Of a DNA stretch of 64,000 bases, positions 11,325-20,536 are shown in pieces (the stretch's first letter is position 1; each line of letters opens with the position of its first letter). The position numbers and the translations under genes are program-made. The notes beneath the pieces are model-generated. The model worked only from the letters and a program-made list of their open reading frames with translations, was not told the origin of the DNA and made no database searches. Source of the DNA: Bacteroidota bacterium (GTDB taxonomy: Bacteria > Bacteroidota > Bacteroidia > Chitinophagales > Chitinophagaceae); the NCBI GenBank assembly GCA_016711825.1, contig JADJSG010000010.1, positions 195,148 to 259,147 of the forward strand. The letters are read 5' to 3'.

Positions 11325-11356
11325 TTTTGAAATAAGGTTTAAGCATAGTACTTTAG
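11325..11356 (+). promoter_or_regulatory. Candidate promoter for a small RNA
   Basis: A TTTTG at 11325-11329 is followed after 19 bases by TACTTTAG (11349-11356), one mismatch from the Bacteroidota -7 element TAnnTTTG. No protein gene begins directly after it, and a terminator follows at 11385-11420. Confidence 0.35.
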
Positions 11357-11362
11357 CATTGA

Positions 11363-11420
11363 ATTTTATGGGTTAGTAAGAAATGGGTTATCAAGAAATT
11401 GATGACCCTTTCTTTTTTTT
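11363..11420 (+). ncRNA. Candidate small RNA of about 58 nt
   Basis: Between the divergent starts of the YugP-type gene and radA lies a plus-strand rho-independent terminator with no plus-strand gene upstream of it: the nearest one ends at 10460, and the YugP-type gene is on the other strand. With the promoter-like site at 11325-11356 this defines a short transcript. An alternative is that the hairpin is a leader attenuator for radA, if transcription starts further upstream. Predicted from layout only. Confidence 0.3.
11385..11420 (+). terminator. Rho-independent terminator in the radA upstream region
   Basis: Stem GGGTTATCAA / TTGATGACCC (one G-U-type mismatch) with loop GAAA, followed by TTTCTTTTTTTT. 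It has the strand and shape of a plus-strand terminator, 150 bases before the radA start. Confidence 0.7.
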
Positions 11421-11573
11421 AGCGCTAAAAATATCTTTACCTTCATCAAACAATCTACAAAAAATCAATGGATACTTCCTATGTAATTTTTCAATTTTAT
11501 AAAATACATTTGATAAAGAAATTGAAAATAATATCACATCCTTTTTATTCATTAAAAAAATAAAATCATTCCA

Positions 11574-12935
11574 TTGGCAAAACAAAAAACAAGTTTTTTC
11601 TGTCAGACATGTGGCGCTGAAAGTGCCAAGTGGCAAGGCAAATGCCCTTCATGCAACGAATGGAATACCATCGTTGAAGAAATCATTATCAAAGAAAATA
11701 AAAAAGAAAGCTGGGATCCGATACAAGAAAAAAATGCACCTAAATCAAAAAAACTGCAAGACGTTTCCACCATCGAAACACAACGCATCATCACCCATGA
11801 TGCCGAACTCAATAGAGTATTAGGGGGCGGTATCGTAGCAGGCTCTGTTATACTCGTAGCCGGCGAACCGGGCATTGGCAAAAGCACCTTGTTTCTGCAA
11901 GCATGTCTTCAAATGCAGGATATCACTACCTTATATATCAGCGGCGAAGAAAGTATGCAACAAATAAAAATGCGTGCCGATAGAATCAACGCAACCAATG
12001 ATCAATTTTATGTATTGACCGTTACCGATACCCAAACCATTTTTAATGAAATAAAAAAAATAAAACCTACACTTATCATTATTGATTCGATACAAACCCT
12101 GGCATCCCCTTTTATTGAAAGCGCCCCTGGCAGTGTAAGCCAAATCAGGGAGTGTACAGCCGAAATCATTCGATTTGCAAAAGCAACCAATACCCCCGTA
12201 TTTATCATTGGTCATATTACCAAAGATGGAACTATTGCCGGACCCAAAGTGCTCGAACATATGGTAGATACGGTTTTGCAGTTTGAAGGAGACCGTCATT
12301 ATGCCTATCGAATATTGCGTACCACCAAAAATCGTTTTGGCAATGCCAGTGAATTGGGTATTTACGAAATGAGTGAAAATGGATTGCGACAAATCTCCAA
12401 TCCATCTGAAATATTGATCACCCAAAAAGAAGAATCACTCAGCGGTATTGCCATCGCAGCAACCCTTGAAGGTGCACGACCACTATTGATCGAAACACAG
12501 GCCCTCGTTACCCATGCCGTTTATGGCACTCCACAACGTACTGTATCGGGCTTTGACCTCCGACGTTTGCAATTGCTACTGGCAGTACTCGAAAAAAGAG
12601 GAGGCTTTCAGTTTGGTGTCAAAGATGTGTTTCTCAATATCGCTGGAGGCATCAAAGTAGAAGACCCCGCCATTGATTTAGCAGTCATTGCAGCCCTCCT
12701 TTCATCGTATGAAGATACTGCTATTGCCCACAAATCGTGCTTTGTAGGCGAAGTAGGACTCAGCGGTGAAATACGTGCCGTCAATCGGATCGAGCAACGA
12801 ATTGCAGAAGCCGACAAGCTGGGTTTTGAAAAAATATTTGTCTCTAAATTCAATAAAAAAAGTTTGCATAGCAAAACCAATATCGAAATTGTCATGCTGA
12901 GCAAAATAGAAGAAATGTACCGGATGCTCTTTTAA
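11574..12935 (+). CDS. radA: DNA repair protein RadA
   Basis: RadA (Sms) is a RecA-like ATPase that promotes branch migration during homologous recombination. All domains are present in 453 residues: a C4 zinc finger (Cys10, Cys13, Cys24, Cys27), Walker A GEPGIGKST at residues 97-105, Walker B LIIIDSIQTL, the RadA-specific TTKNRFG motif, and a C-terminal Lon-protease-like domain (VKDVFLNIAGGIKVEDPAIDLA, GEVGLSGEIRAV) without a catalytic serine. The start is TTG, preceded by an AT-rich leader. comF follows after 25 bases, so the two are probably cotranscribed. No defect seen. Confidence 0.95.
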   Translation: MAKQKTSFFCQTCGAESAKWQGKCPSCNEWNTIVEEIIIKENKKESWDPIQEKNAPKSKKLQDVSTIETQRIITHDAELNRVLGGGIVAGSVILVAGEPGIGKSTLFLQACLQMQDITTLYISGEESMQQIKMRADRINATNDQFYVLTVTDTQTIFNEIKKIKPTLIIIDSIQTLASPFIESAPGSVSQIRECTAEIIRFAKATNTPVFIIGHITKDGTIAGPKVLEHMVDTVLQFEGDRHYAYRILRTTKNRFGNASELGIYEMSENGLRQISNPSEILITQKEESLSGIAIAATLEGARPLLIETQALVTHAVYGTPQRTVSGFDLRRLQLLLAVLEKRGGFQFGVKDVFLNIAGGIKVEDPAIDLAVIAALLSSYEDTAIAHKSCFVGEVGLSGEIRAVNRIEQRIAEADKLGFEKIFVSKFNKKSLHSKTNIEIVMLSKIEEMYRMLF

Positions 12936-12960
12936 ATAACCTTTCATAAATACACCTACT

Positions 12961-13662
12961 ATGCATTTATTAAAAAATACCCTCACACCCGTTTATCACT
13001 TATTGTTTCCCAACCTATGCAATGGCTGTGGCAATGAACTGCTAAGTAACGAAGCCACTATATGCACCACATGCATTAGTACGCTTCCGCTTACAAAATT
13101 TCACCTCATCATCAATAATCCATTTGAACAAAAACTAGCCGGAAGGGTAAACATCGAACATGCCACCGCTATGTACTATTTCAACAAAGGCGGAGTAATA
13201 CAAGAACTGTTGCATGGACTCAAATACCAGCAAAAACAAGCTATTGGCGCCTTATTGGGAATGTATTTTGCAAAACAATTGCTGGATGTGAGATGGATAG
13301 CTGATATCGATATCGTAATACCAATTCCTCTTTCTAAACAAAAAATGAAGATGAGGGGTTTCAATCAAAGTACTTGTATTGGTGAAAGTTTTGCAGCACA
13401 CCTCAATAAACCACTCGATACCACATCGGTGGTACGTTTGAAAAATACCGCTTCGCAAACCCATAAAACAAGGGTAGAAAGAATGGACAATGTAAAAGAT
13501 GCCTTTATGGTAACCTCTCCCAATACCTTGCAACATAAACATATCATGCTTATTGATGATGTAGTAACCACAGGAGCTACTTTAGAGGAATGTGCCCAAG
13601 CCATTCTTAAAATCGACGGTACCAAAGTAAGCATCGTAACATTAGCCTATGCCATTGAGTAA
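12961..13662 (+). CDS. comF: ComF family phosphoribosyltransferase-like protein
   Basis: ComF proteins assist DNA uptake and processing during transformation. This 233-residue protein has the N-terminal zinc ribbon (CNGCG at about residue 20 and CTTC at about 38), the block KMRGFNQS, and the PRPP-binding loop IMLIDDVVTTGATLEE at about residues 195-210. The length is normal. It follows radA by 25 bases, an arrangement consistent with linked recombination functions. Confidence 0.9.
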   Translation: MHLLKNTLTPVYHLLFPNLCNGCGNELLSNEATICTTCISTLPLTKFHLIINNPFEQKLAGRVNIEHATAMYYFNKGGVIQELLHGLKYQQKQAIGALLGMYFAKQLLDVRWIADIDIVIPIPLSKQKMKMRGFNQSTCIGESFAAHLNKPLDTTSVVRLKNTASQTHKTRVERMDNVKDAFMVTSPNTLQHKHIMLIDDVVTTGATLEECAQAILKIDGTKVSIVTLAYAIE

Positions 13663-13778
13663 GTTCTTGGCTCCTCCTAAACTTAGTCAATTTATATTGG
13701 CATATCTATTGATTAATAGGTGCCTTTCTGAAGAATTAGGCTATTTTTAATTTTAAACTGACAAAAAGAAAGATTTAT

Positions 13779-16190
13779 ATGCAATTTGAACGACATATTT
13801 ACGCAGATAGCAACGAAGAAATGGATATTATGCCAATAGTGCCACTTACGGAAGATGAAATGAGCGATGAGGATAAAAAAAAATTACCCGCTGAACTCAT
13901 CATACTTCCCATACGTAATATGGTGCTTTTCCCCAATGTGGTACTCCCCATCACCGTATCGAGAGAAAAATCAATCAAAGCCTTAAACGACGCAGAAAAA
14001 AGTGGTAAGTATATCGGTGTGATTGCCCAAAAAGATGCTACCAATGAAGACCCAGCCTTTGCAGAAATCAATACCATTGGTACCGTAGCTGAAATCATCA
14101 AGCAAATAAAAATGCCCGATAACAGCACAACGGTTTTTATCAGAGGACGTATTCGGTTTAAGATTGATGAATGGACCACAAGCGACCCCTATTTTAAAGC
14201 CAAAGTATCGTATCTCGAAGATCAAATACCAGCAAACGACGAGGAATTTACTGCTATGACTTCATCGGTAAAAGAGTTTGCTGACCAAATCATTAAAAAG
14301 TCGAATAATGTGCCCCAGGAAGCAGCTATCATGCTTCGCAATATTGAAAACATCTCTTTTCTCAACCACTTTATTGCCAGCAACCTCAATTGCGACAACA
14401 AAGAAAAGCAAACCCTCCTTGAAGAAGACGACTTTAAGAAAAGAACCGAAAACCTGCTTCGCTTACTGCAACTCGAGCTACAACATGTAGAACTCAAAAA
14501 CAAAATCAATAATAAAACCAAAGGCGAACTCGACAAGCAACAAAAAGAATATTTTCTGAATCAGCAACTCAAAGCCATCAAAGATGAACTCGGTGGAGAT
14601 GGCAACGACCGCGAAATCAGGGATTTGCAAAAACGTGCCGAAGATAAAAAATGGAGCGAAGCTGCTAAAGAGATGTTTCAAAAAGGGATTGAAAAACTCG
14701 AGCGTATGCACCCCTCTACCCCCGATTATTCAACCATCTATAACCATCTCGATTTACTGATTGACCTCCCCTGGAATGAATACACCCAGGATGTGTATGA
14801 CATACGTAAAGCACGCAAAGTACTCGACAATGACCATTATGGTATGGACAAAATCAAAGATAGAATACTTGAATACTTAGCAGTACTTAAACTGAAAGGT
14901 GATATGAAATCGCCTATCCTTTGTTTTATTGGCCCTCCGGGTATTGGCAAAACCTCACTTGGCAAATCTATTGCCAATGCCATCGGTCGCAAATATGTAC
15001 GCTTTAGCCTTGGCGGCTTGCATGATGAAAGTGAACTACGTGGGCATCGCAAAACCTATATTGGCGCTATGCCTGGACGCATCATTCAGTCGCTCCGAAA
15101 AGTAAAATCGAGTAATCCCGTATTTATACTAGATGAAATAGATAAACTAGGACGCGATTTTAGAGGCGACCCAAGCAGTGCCTTATTAGAAATACTTGAC
15201 CCTGAGCAAAACCATACCTTTTACGACAATTACTTAGAGCTTGAATACGACCTTTCGAAAGTACTGTTTATAGCCACTGCCAACAGTTTAAACGAAATAC
15301 AACCTGCGTTGCGCGATCGTCTCGAAATCATCAATCTCAATGGTTATGCGGTAGAAGAAAAGTCAGAAATTGCCAAAAAACATTTGCTACCCAAACAAAA
15401 AGAAGCCCATGGGCTCAAGAAATACACGATTAAAATGGGGATGCCCGTGATTGTAAAACTCATACAAGAATACACCCGCGAAAGTGGTGTACGTGAGTTA
15501 GAAAGACAATTGGCATCTATCATGCGTAACCTTGCGATGCGAGCCGCGATGGATGATGACCTTAAAACGTTTGAGGTAACAGAAGACATGGTAGAAGAGA
15601 TATTGGGCAAACCAAAATACACCAACGAATTGTACACCAAAACCAATCCACCTGGGGTAGCCATTGGTTTAGCATGGACCTATGTAGGTGGTGAAATCCT
15701 CTTTATTGAAAGTACCGTGAGTGCAGGCAAAGGCGGACTCACCCTTACTGGCAACCTTGGCAATGTAATGAAAGAAAGTGCCACTACAGCCCTTGCCTTT
15801 ATACAATCGCATGCCAAAGAATTACACATTGATGAATCTGTTTTTGAAAAAAATAATATTCATATCCATGTTCCTGAAGGCGCAGTACCCAAAGACGGTC
15901 CAAGTGCCGGCATCACCATGCTAACCACTATGGTAAGTGTACTCACCGCCAAAAAGGTAAAGCCTTACTTAGCCATGACAGGCGAAATCACGCTACGTGG
16001 ACAAGTATTGCCCGTGGGAGGTATCAAAGAAAAAATATTAGCGGCCAAACGAGCAGGCATGAAAGAAATCATTCTTTGCACCCAAAACGAAAAAGACATT
16101 TTAGATATCAACCCTTCATATATCAAAGGGCTCAAATTTCATTATGTCAGCGAAATGCTTGATGTGCTAAAAATTGCCCTGGTAAAATAA
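13779..16190 (+). CDS. lon: ATP-dependent protease La (Lon)
   Basis: Cytoplasmic AAA+ serine protease of 803 residues that removes misfolded and regulatory proteins. It has the LAN substrate-binding domain (ELIILPIRNMVLFPNVVLPI at about residues 39-58), the AAA+ module with Walker A GPPGIGKTS at about 386, sensor and arginine-finger region NEIQPALRDRLEII, and the protease domain with the catalytic Ser in PKDGPSAGI at about 708 and catalytic Lys in GGIKEK at about 750. A divergent or heat-shock promoter is not obvious in the 116-base leader. Two hairpins follow the stop. Confidence 0.97.
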   Translation: MQFERHIYADSNEEMDIMPIVPLTEDEMSDEDKKKLPAELIILPIRNMVLFPNVVLPITVSREKSIKALNDAEKSGKYIGVIAQKDATNEDPAFAEINTIGTVAEIIKQIKMPDNSTTVFIRGRIRFKIDEWTTSDPYFKAKVSYLEDQIPANDEEFTAMTSSVKEFADQIIKKSNNVPQEAAIMLRNIENISFLNHFIASNLNCDNKEKQTLLEEDDFKKRTENLLRLLQLELQHVELKNKINNKTKGELDKQQKEYFLNQQLKAIKDELGGDGNDREIRDLQKRAEDKKWSEAAKEMFQKGIEKLERMHPSTPDYSTIYNHLDLLIDLPWNEYTQDVYDIRKARKVLDNDHYGMDKIKDRILEYLAVLKLKGDMKSPILCFIGPPGIGKTSLGKSIANAIGRKYVRFSLGGLHDESELRGHRKTYIGAMPGRIIQSLRKVKSSNPVFILDEIDKLGRDFRGDPSSALLEILDPEQNHTFYDNYLELEYDLSKVLFIATANSLNEIQPALRDRLEIINLNGYAVEEKSEIAKKHLLPKQKEAHGLKKYTIKMGMPVIVKLIQEYTRESGVRELERQLASIMRNLAMRAAMDDDLKTFEVTEDMVEEILGKPKYTNELYTKTNPPGVAIGLAWTYVGGEILFIESTVSAGKGGLTLTGNLGNVMKESATTALAFIQSHAKELHIDESVFEKNNIHIHVPEGAVPKDGPSAGITMLTTMVSVLTAKKVKPYLAMTGEITLRGQVLPVGGIKEKILAAKRAGMKEIILCTQNEKDILDINPSYIKGLKFHYVSEMLDVLKIALVK

Positions 16191-16212
16191 TACATCATTT
16201 TATAACTTCTTC

Positions 16213-16259
16213 AACCTTCAAGGTCATTAACTGCTTTATGCAATGAAACCTTGAAGGTT
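16213..16259 (+). terminator. Terminator-like hairpin after lon
   Basis: Perfect 12-base inverted repeat AACCTTCAAGGT (16213-16224) / ACCTTGAAGGTT (16248-16259), followed by TTATTTG. Long loop of 23 bases and a weak T run make it an imperfect terminator. Confidence 0.5.
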
Positions 16260-16280
16260 TTATTTGTTCAGGCGAGATTT

Positions 16281-16330
16281 AAACTTTCAAGCTTTTATAT
16301 AGAGCAGCAATATTTAAACCTTGAAAGTTT
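16281..16330 (+). repeat. Second inverted repeat after lon
   Basis: AAACTTTCAAG (16281-16291) / CTTGAAAGTTT (16320-16330), followed by TTTTGATTTT. It shares the CTTGAA-core with the preceding hairpin, so the pair may be copies of one palindromic element or a double terminator. Confidence 0.5.
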
Positions 16331-16447
16331 TTTGATTTTAAAAAAGTTCCCCTATTTATCATTTTTATGAATAGTCTATTTCCTATCATCATTTTCGATA
16401 GCAAAGTTTGGTGCATAAAACTTTATCTTTATAAAAATAAAAAAACG

Positions 16448-17791
16448 ATGAAAGCAATTCACTTAGTTTCATTTTTTCTCATTTGTTACATGAGTACCAC
16501 TGCACAGCATATGGGAATGGTACGGAAAAATTATATTTCTACCTATTATGACACATTGCTGAATATAAATATAGACGTACTCGATTCTTCTACGATTCGT
16601 TTAGGTTCTGTCAACACTACAACAGGTTTAGTGACGAATGTGGGTCCAGAATACAATGCTGCAATCAGCCTTGCAGGAGCTACGATTAACCCATACGCTA
16701 ATCAATATTACATCAGCGATGGCTACCATTTTTTAACCTTTGATATGGGTAGTGGCAACATTATTGCTAATCCAAATATAGCAGGGCCATTCCAAACAGC
16801 TGCCTTTCAAAACTTTCGATTCAATGCGAGCGATACTATCATCTATGGTTTGGTACCAAACAATTTTTATTCCACCGTATATGACAGCATTACCATGACC
16901 TCCTATCAAGTGCTTGATTCTTCACATATACGATTTGCTTCTTTAAACCCTGTGACAGGGCAGTATTCGCTCATCGGAAATGTGATCCTCAACAATATGT
17001 ATACGCTTGCGGGAAATTCCATCGATCCTCATCAAATGGTTTATTATTATTCTGCAGTAGATACATTTGTTGGGGTCGATTTATATACAGGTAATATTTT
17101 TTCACAACCCGCCATTCAGCTTCCTGCCGATACCTATTTTGAAAACTTTACCTACAGTTGCGCCGATACAGCTATCTATGGTTTGGCACGAAAAAATTAT
17201 TACTCTACCTACTATGATAGTTTATTGCAAATGACGATGACTGTATTCGATTCGGCAACTTCTCGTTTGTCAAAAATTGATCCTAATACAGGGGTTGTTA
17301 CGTTTATATCACCCACTAGTATAGGATTTGGCGGCACATTGAATGGCAGTAGTTTTATAGACCCCGTTACCATGACTTATTATTTCAGTACAGGTGCCGA
17401 TATCGTGGGTGTCTCGTTACAAACAGGTTTAATTACTTCTTCAGTGGCCAAAACATTTCAGGCGGGAGCCATGTATTATGATATGATGCGTAGCACGCAA
17501 AACTGTTATGGCGCATTGAAGGTTCGTCAAAATAACCCAAGCTCTTTGCCTTCTGACCTGAATACCCAGGCGTTTTCTGTGAACATCAAGCCAAATCCTG
17601 CTACCGACTATGTCACTTTCCAAAGTACATCCCCTATCACTCACATAGAAATTCGTAATCTGAACGGACAAGTGGTGATGAGAAGCAATGATACAAATAT
17701 CGATATCTCAAACCTCAATACGGGTGTATATGTCGCCAAAGTTTATACCCGAAATGGGAATGTATCCACTTCCAAGTTGGTGAAGCAATAA
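16448..17791 (+). CDS. Secreted T9SS-sorted protein with three internal repeats
   Basis: Of 447 residues, the first about 20 form a signal peptide (MKAIHLVSFFLICYMSTTA-Q); this start was preferred over an upstream in-frame ATG because it places the signal peptide at the N-terminus. The body holds three repeats of about 115 residues beginning with a motif like RKNYYSTYYDSLL and containing DS-x-RL and a P-x-TG-x-V turn, suggestive of a beta-propeller. The last about 75 residues are a Por/T9SS sorting domain (VNIKPNPATDYVTFQS, then IEIRNLNGQVV and LNTGVYVAKV). Exported and surface-attached or released; binding function unknown. Confidence 0.8.
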   Translation: MKAIHLVSFFLICYMSTTAQHMGMVRKNYISTYYDTLLNINIDVLDSSTIRLGSVNTTTGLVTNVGPEYNAAISLAGATINPYANQYYISDGYHFLTFDMGSGNIIANPNIAGPFQTAAFQNFRFNASDTIIYGLVPNNFYSTVYDSITMTSYQVLDSSHIRFASLNPVTGQYSLIGNVILNNMYTLAGNSIDPHQMVYYYSAVDTFVGVDLYTGNIFSQPAIQLPADTYFENFTYSCADTAIYGLARKNYYSTYYDSLLQMTMTVFDSATSRLSKIDPNTGVVTFISPTSIGFGGTLNGSSFIDPVTMTYYFSTGADIVGVSLQTGLITSSVAKTFQAGAMYYDMMRSTQNCYGALKVRQNNPSSLPSDLNTQAFSVNIKPNPATDYVTFQSTSPITHIEIRNLNGQVVMRSNDTNIDISNLNTGVYVAKVYTRNGNVSTSKLVKQ

Positions 17792-17906
17792 ATGATTAAG
17801 AAATTACACTTAAGGCATTAGCCAACTTCTCACCCATTGTATTCGTGCATTGATTGCATTCAATACAATGGTTTTTTCATAGTAAGTGAATGAAGGATAG
17901 TTTGGA

Positions 17907-17973
17907 GCTATTTCCCGCTATTCGTTCCAATCCACGCTTTGGCGTGGGATTTCCACTGCTATCGGGGCTAGGG
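17907..17973. repeat. Dispersed-repeat-like sequence at the edge of the defence island
   Basis: The intergenic stretch contains GCTATTTCCCGCTATTCG, a perfect stem CCACGC-TTTG-GCGTGG (17932-17947) and GCTATCGGGGCTAGGG. From memory, similar sequence recurs in intergenic regions of Bacteroidota genomes; I cannot verify its copy number from this window. It lies 110 bases before the first island gene. Confidence 0.4.
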
Positions 17974-18086
17974 TGATTGGAGTTCAATAAAATTTTAATC
18001 TTTTTTTAATTTGAAAGTGTCTGATGCAGAACAATCCAGCACAGAGCTTATATTTGTTTATTGGATTAAATTCTTAATATAAATCT

Positions 18087-18711
18087 ATGCTAACAGATGT
18101 TGAATGGTCTTTGGATAGAGATTATAAAACCAAATCAGAGAATGAACCAATTCAGTTTTATTTAGAGGCTTTAAGCAATAGTATTGAATTTAGTTTGTTA
18201 TTGGGTTATTTTAGTTCTGCTGCAATTAGCTTACTTTCAGTTGGTTTTGCAACTTTTATTTCAAAAGGCGGAAAAATGAGAAAGATGGTAATTAATCATT
18301 TGCTTTCAGCAAAAGATAAAAAGACAATTGTACCTGAGTGGAAAATAATGCCTGATGAAAAAGAGTATTTGATTTAACAGATGTTGTTTCTTTAGGTAGA
18401 GTTCTTAATGAATATGATACACATTTTTTGAATGTTTAGCCTATTTAATATCTGAAAAACGAATAGAGATTAAAGTTATCAAGCCCAAAAATGGGAATGG
18501 CATTTCACATTACAAATCTGGAGTGTTTAGTGATGGGAAGAATTTTGTTGGCTATAAGGCATCATGTAATTTCACTTTATATGGTCTATCTGAAAATCTA
18601 GAAGAATTAGAAGCTTTTTTGAGTTGGGAAAATGGAAGAAGTAATAAGTTAATTAAAAAAGAACTGAAAATAATTGATAACTATTTTTCAGAAAAAGATG
18701 ATCACTGTTGA
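18087..18711 (+). CDS. PLD-like nuclease domain, N-terminal part of a probable PLD-helicase fusion (frameshifted)
   Basis: Three frames join into one protein segment: residues 1-93 (LLGYFSSAAISLLSVGFATFI, a phospholipase-D-fold start), a middle piece FDLTDVVSLGRVLNEYDTHF from about 18376, and a last piece from about 18430 with the PLD catalytic motif HYKSG near 18511 followed by GYKASCNFT (the G-S/N part of the HxK signature). Breaks lie near 18365 and 18428 at short homopolymers. PLD-fold proteins of this kind cleave DNA. Beyond 18711 a further frame reads VEYIAISEIEIALKNTF and runs directly into the helicase, so both probably form one polypeptide of about 730 residues. First gene of the plus-strand island operon. 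Confidence 0.65.
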
Positions 18712-18756
18712 ATATATCGCAATCAGTGAAATTGAAATAGCACTAAAAAATACATT

Positions 18757-20294
18757 TTGAAAAAAGATATTAATGAATTGTTAGTTCAAGAAGAACAACT
18801 GCTTAAAAGAAAACAAAATATATTTTCAAATCCTAAGCTAAAAAAAATGATTACAATGCTAATTAGTGACATTGATGTAATTAGAAGAGCACCTCGATTT
18901 CCATATTCAGAAGGTCCACGAGAATATCAGATTAATGCCTATAACAGTTGGGTAGCTAATAATTACAAAGGAATGTTTGCAATGGCAACTGGGACAGGAA
19001 AGACGATTACTTCCTTAAATTGTTTGCTTGAAGATTACAAGAAATCGGGAAATTATAAAGCCATTATAACCGTTCCAACAACAGCTTTAGTTAAACAATG
19101 GCAAAAAGAATGTGGAAAGTTTAATTTTAAAAATATCGTTACTGTCAGTTCAAAAGAGAACTGGGATGATAACCTTGCATTTTTTAATACTGCTTCAAAA
19201 CTTATCGATACTTCGTATGTCGTTATTGTTACCTATGCTTCTTTACCAAGACCAAAGTTCCAAAGCTACTTTACTCAACTTCCCAAAGACACTATTTTAA
19301 TTGCAGATGAAACGCACAATTTAGGTTCGCAAGGACTTTTAAGATTGTTGCCAAATATCCATCTTGAAAAACGAATTGGATTGTCTGCAACTCCACATAG
19401 AAAATTTGACGAAGTAGGAAATCAAGCCATTCAAGAGTTTTTCAATGATGAGCCACCATACATTGTTTCCTATTCAATGGAGGAAGCCTTAAAAATTGGA
19501 TGGCTTTGTAATTACACTTACTATCCGCATATAGTAAAGCTCACAGACCCAGAAATGGAGAAGTACAAGGAGCTTTCTCTTCAACTGTTGCGAATGGGCT
19601 TATTTGACAAAGAAACTGGAAATTTTAGAAGTACTCCTGAAATTGAAAAGAAACTCCTTGAAAGAAAACGAATTATTCACAAAGCAGCCAATAAATTAGA
19701 AGCTTTCAAAGCAATTCTAAGAAGTGAATTTGATAAACGAAAGAGCCTGAAATATACATTGATTTATGTGCCTGAGGGGATTGAGGCAAATTATGAAGAT
19801 GAAGATTTCAGTACTGAAACAGAAGATGAAATCGGGTTAATTGAACTCTACACAAAAGCTGTTAGAGATACAGATGACTTCATAATGGTCAGCAGATTTA
19901 CTTCCAAATCAGATAATCGTGAAGAAATTTTGAAGAATTACGAAGAAGGAAAAACTCATGTATTGACTTCAATGAAATGTTTGGATGAAGGTGTTGATGT
20001 GCCACGTTCCGAACTAGCAATATTTTGTGCGAGTACTGGTAATCCAAGACAATTTATCCAAAGAAGAGGCAGAGTTTTGCGATTGCACAAAGATAAAATT
20101 CACGCAACCATTCACGATTTAGTAGTTGTGCCGGAAGTTTCAGATGAAAGCACTTTTGAAATGGAAAAAGGGCTAGTAAAAAAGAACTTGAACGAGTGGC
20201 TGACTTTGCTAATCTGGCAATGAACAAGACCGACACTTATGAAAAGCTGAAAAGCATATTGGACTACTACAACCTAAACCTTAACGATTTATAA
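18757..20294 (+). CDS. Superfamily 2 DEAD/DEAH helicase, restriction-type (probable C-terminal part of the PLD-helicase)
   Basis: SF2 translocase with Walker A MATGTGKTIT at about residue 76, motif II ADETHN, motif III LSATPHRK, and motif VI QFIQRRGRVLR, preceded by SMKCLDEGVDVPR. The last about 30 residues are displaced by an A-run error near 20173: the open frame ends at 20223, but the other frame continues ELERVADFANLAMNKTDTYEK to a TAA at 20294. The TTG at 18757 is only a nominal start because the upstream frame is also coding. The combination of PLD nuclease and helicase near phosphorothioation genes matches what is described as a phosphorothioation-linked restriction enzyme (from memory). 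Inferred role: translocating and cutting unmodified DNA. Confidence 0.8.
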
Positions 20295-20305
20295 AAATTA
20301 TTCTT

Positions 20306-20536
20306 ATGGCAAGAAAAGACGATATACTTAAAAGTTTTTTAACCCACGAACTGCTTGAAACGAAGTACGAGCTAAAAAAAGATGAACTTCCAAAAACAGT
20401 AAGGGAAGCCTTAAATTCCGACATTCCCATAGTTAAAGCAATAGCTCTAATTGTGGAGGGGTTAGAAAAGTCGCCAAAAGCAACTGATAATGAATTAAGA
20501 ATCAGTGTCCTTCATTTTTTAAATACTGCAATATGA
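20306..20536 (+). CDS. Small helical protein of the island operon
   Basis: A 76-residue, charged, mostly helical protein (MARKDDILKSFLTHELL at the start). Its stop overlaps the start of the following ATPase gene by 4 bases, a sign of translational coupling, so it is probably a partner subunit of that ATPase. No motif recognised. It begins 11 bases after the restored helicase stop. Confidence 0.7.
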   Translation: MARKDDILKSFLTHELLETKYELKKDELPKTVREALNSDIPIVKAIALIVEGLEKSPKATDNELRISVLHFLNTAI

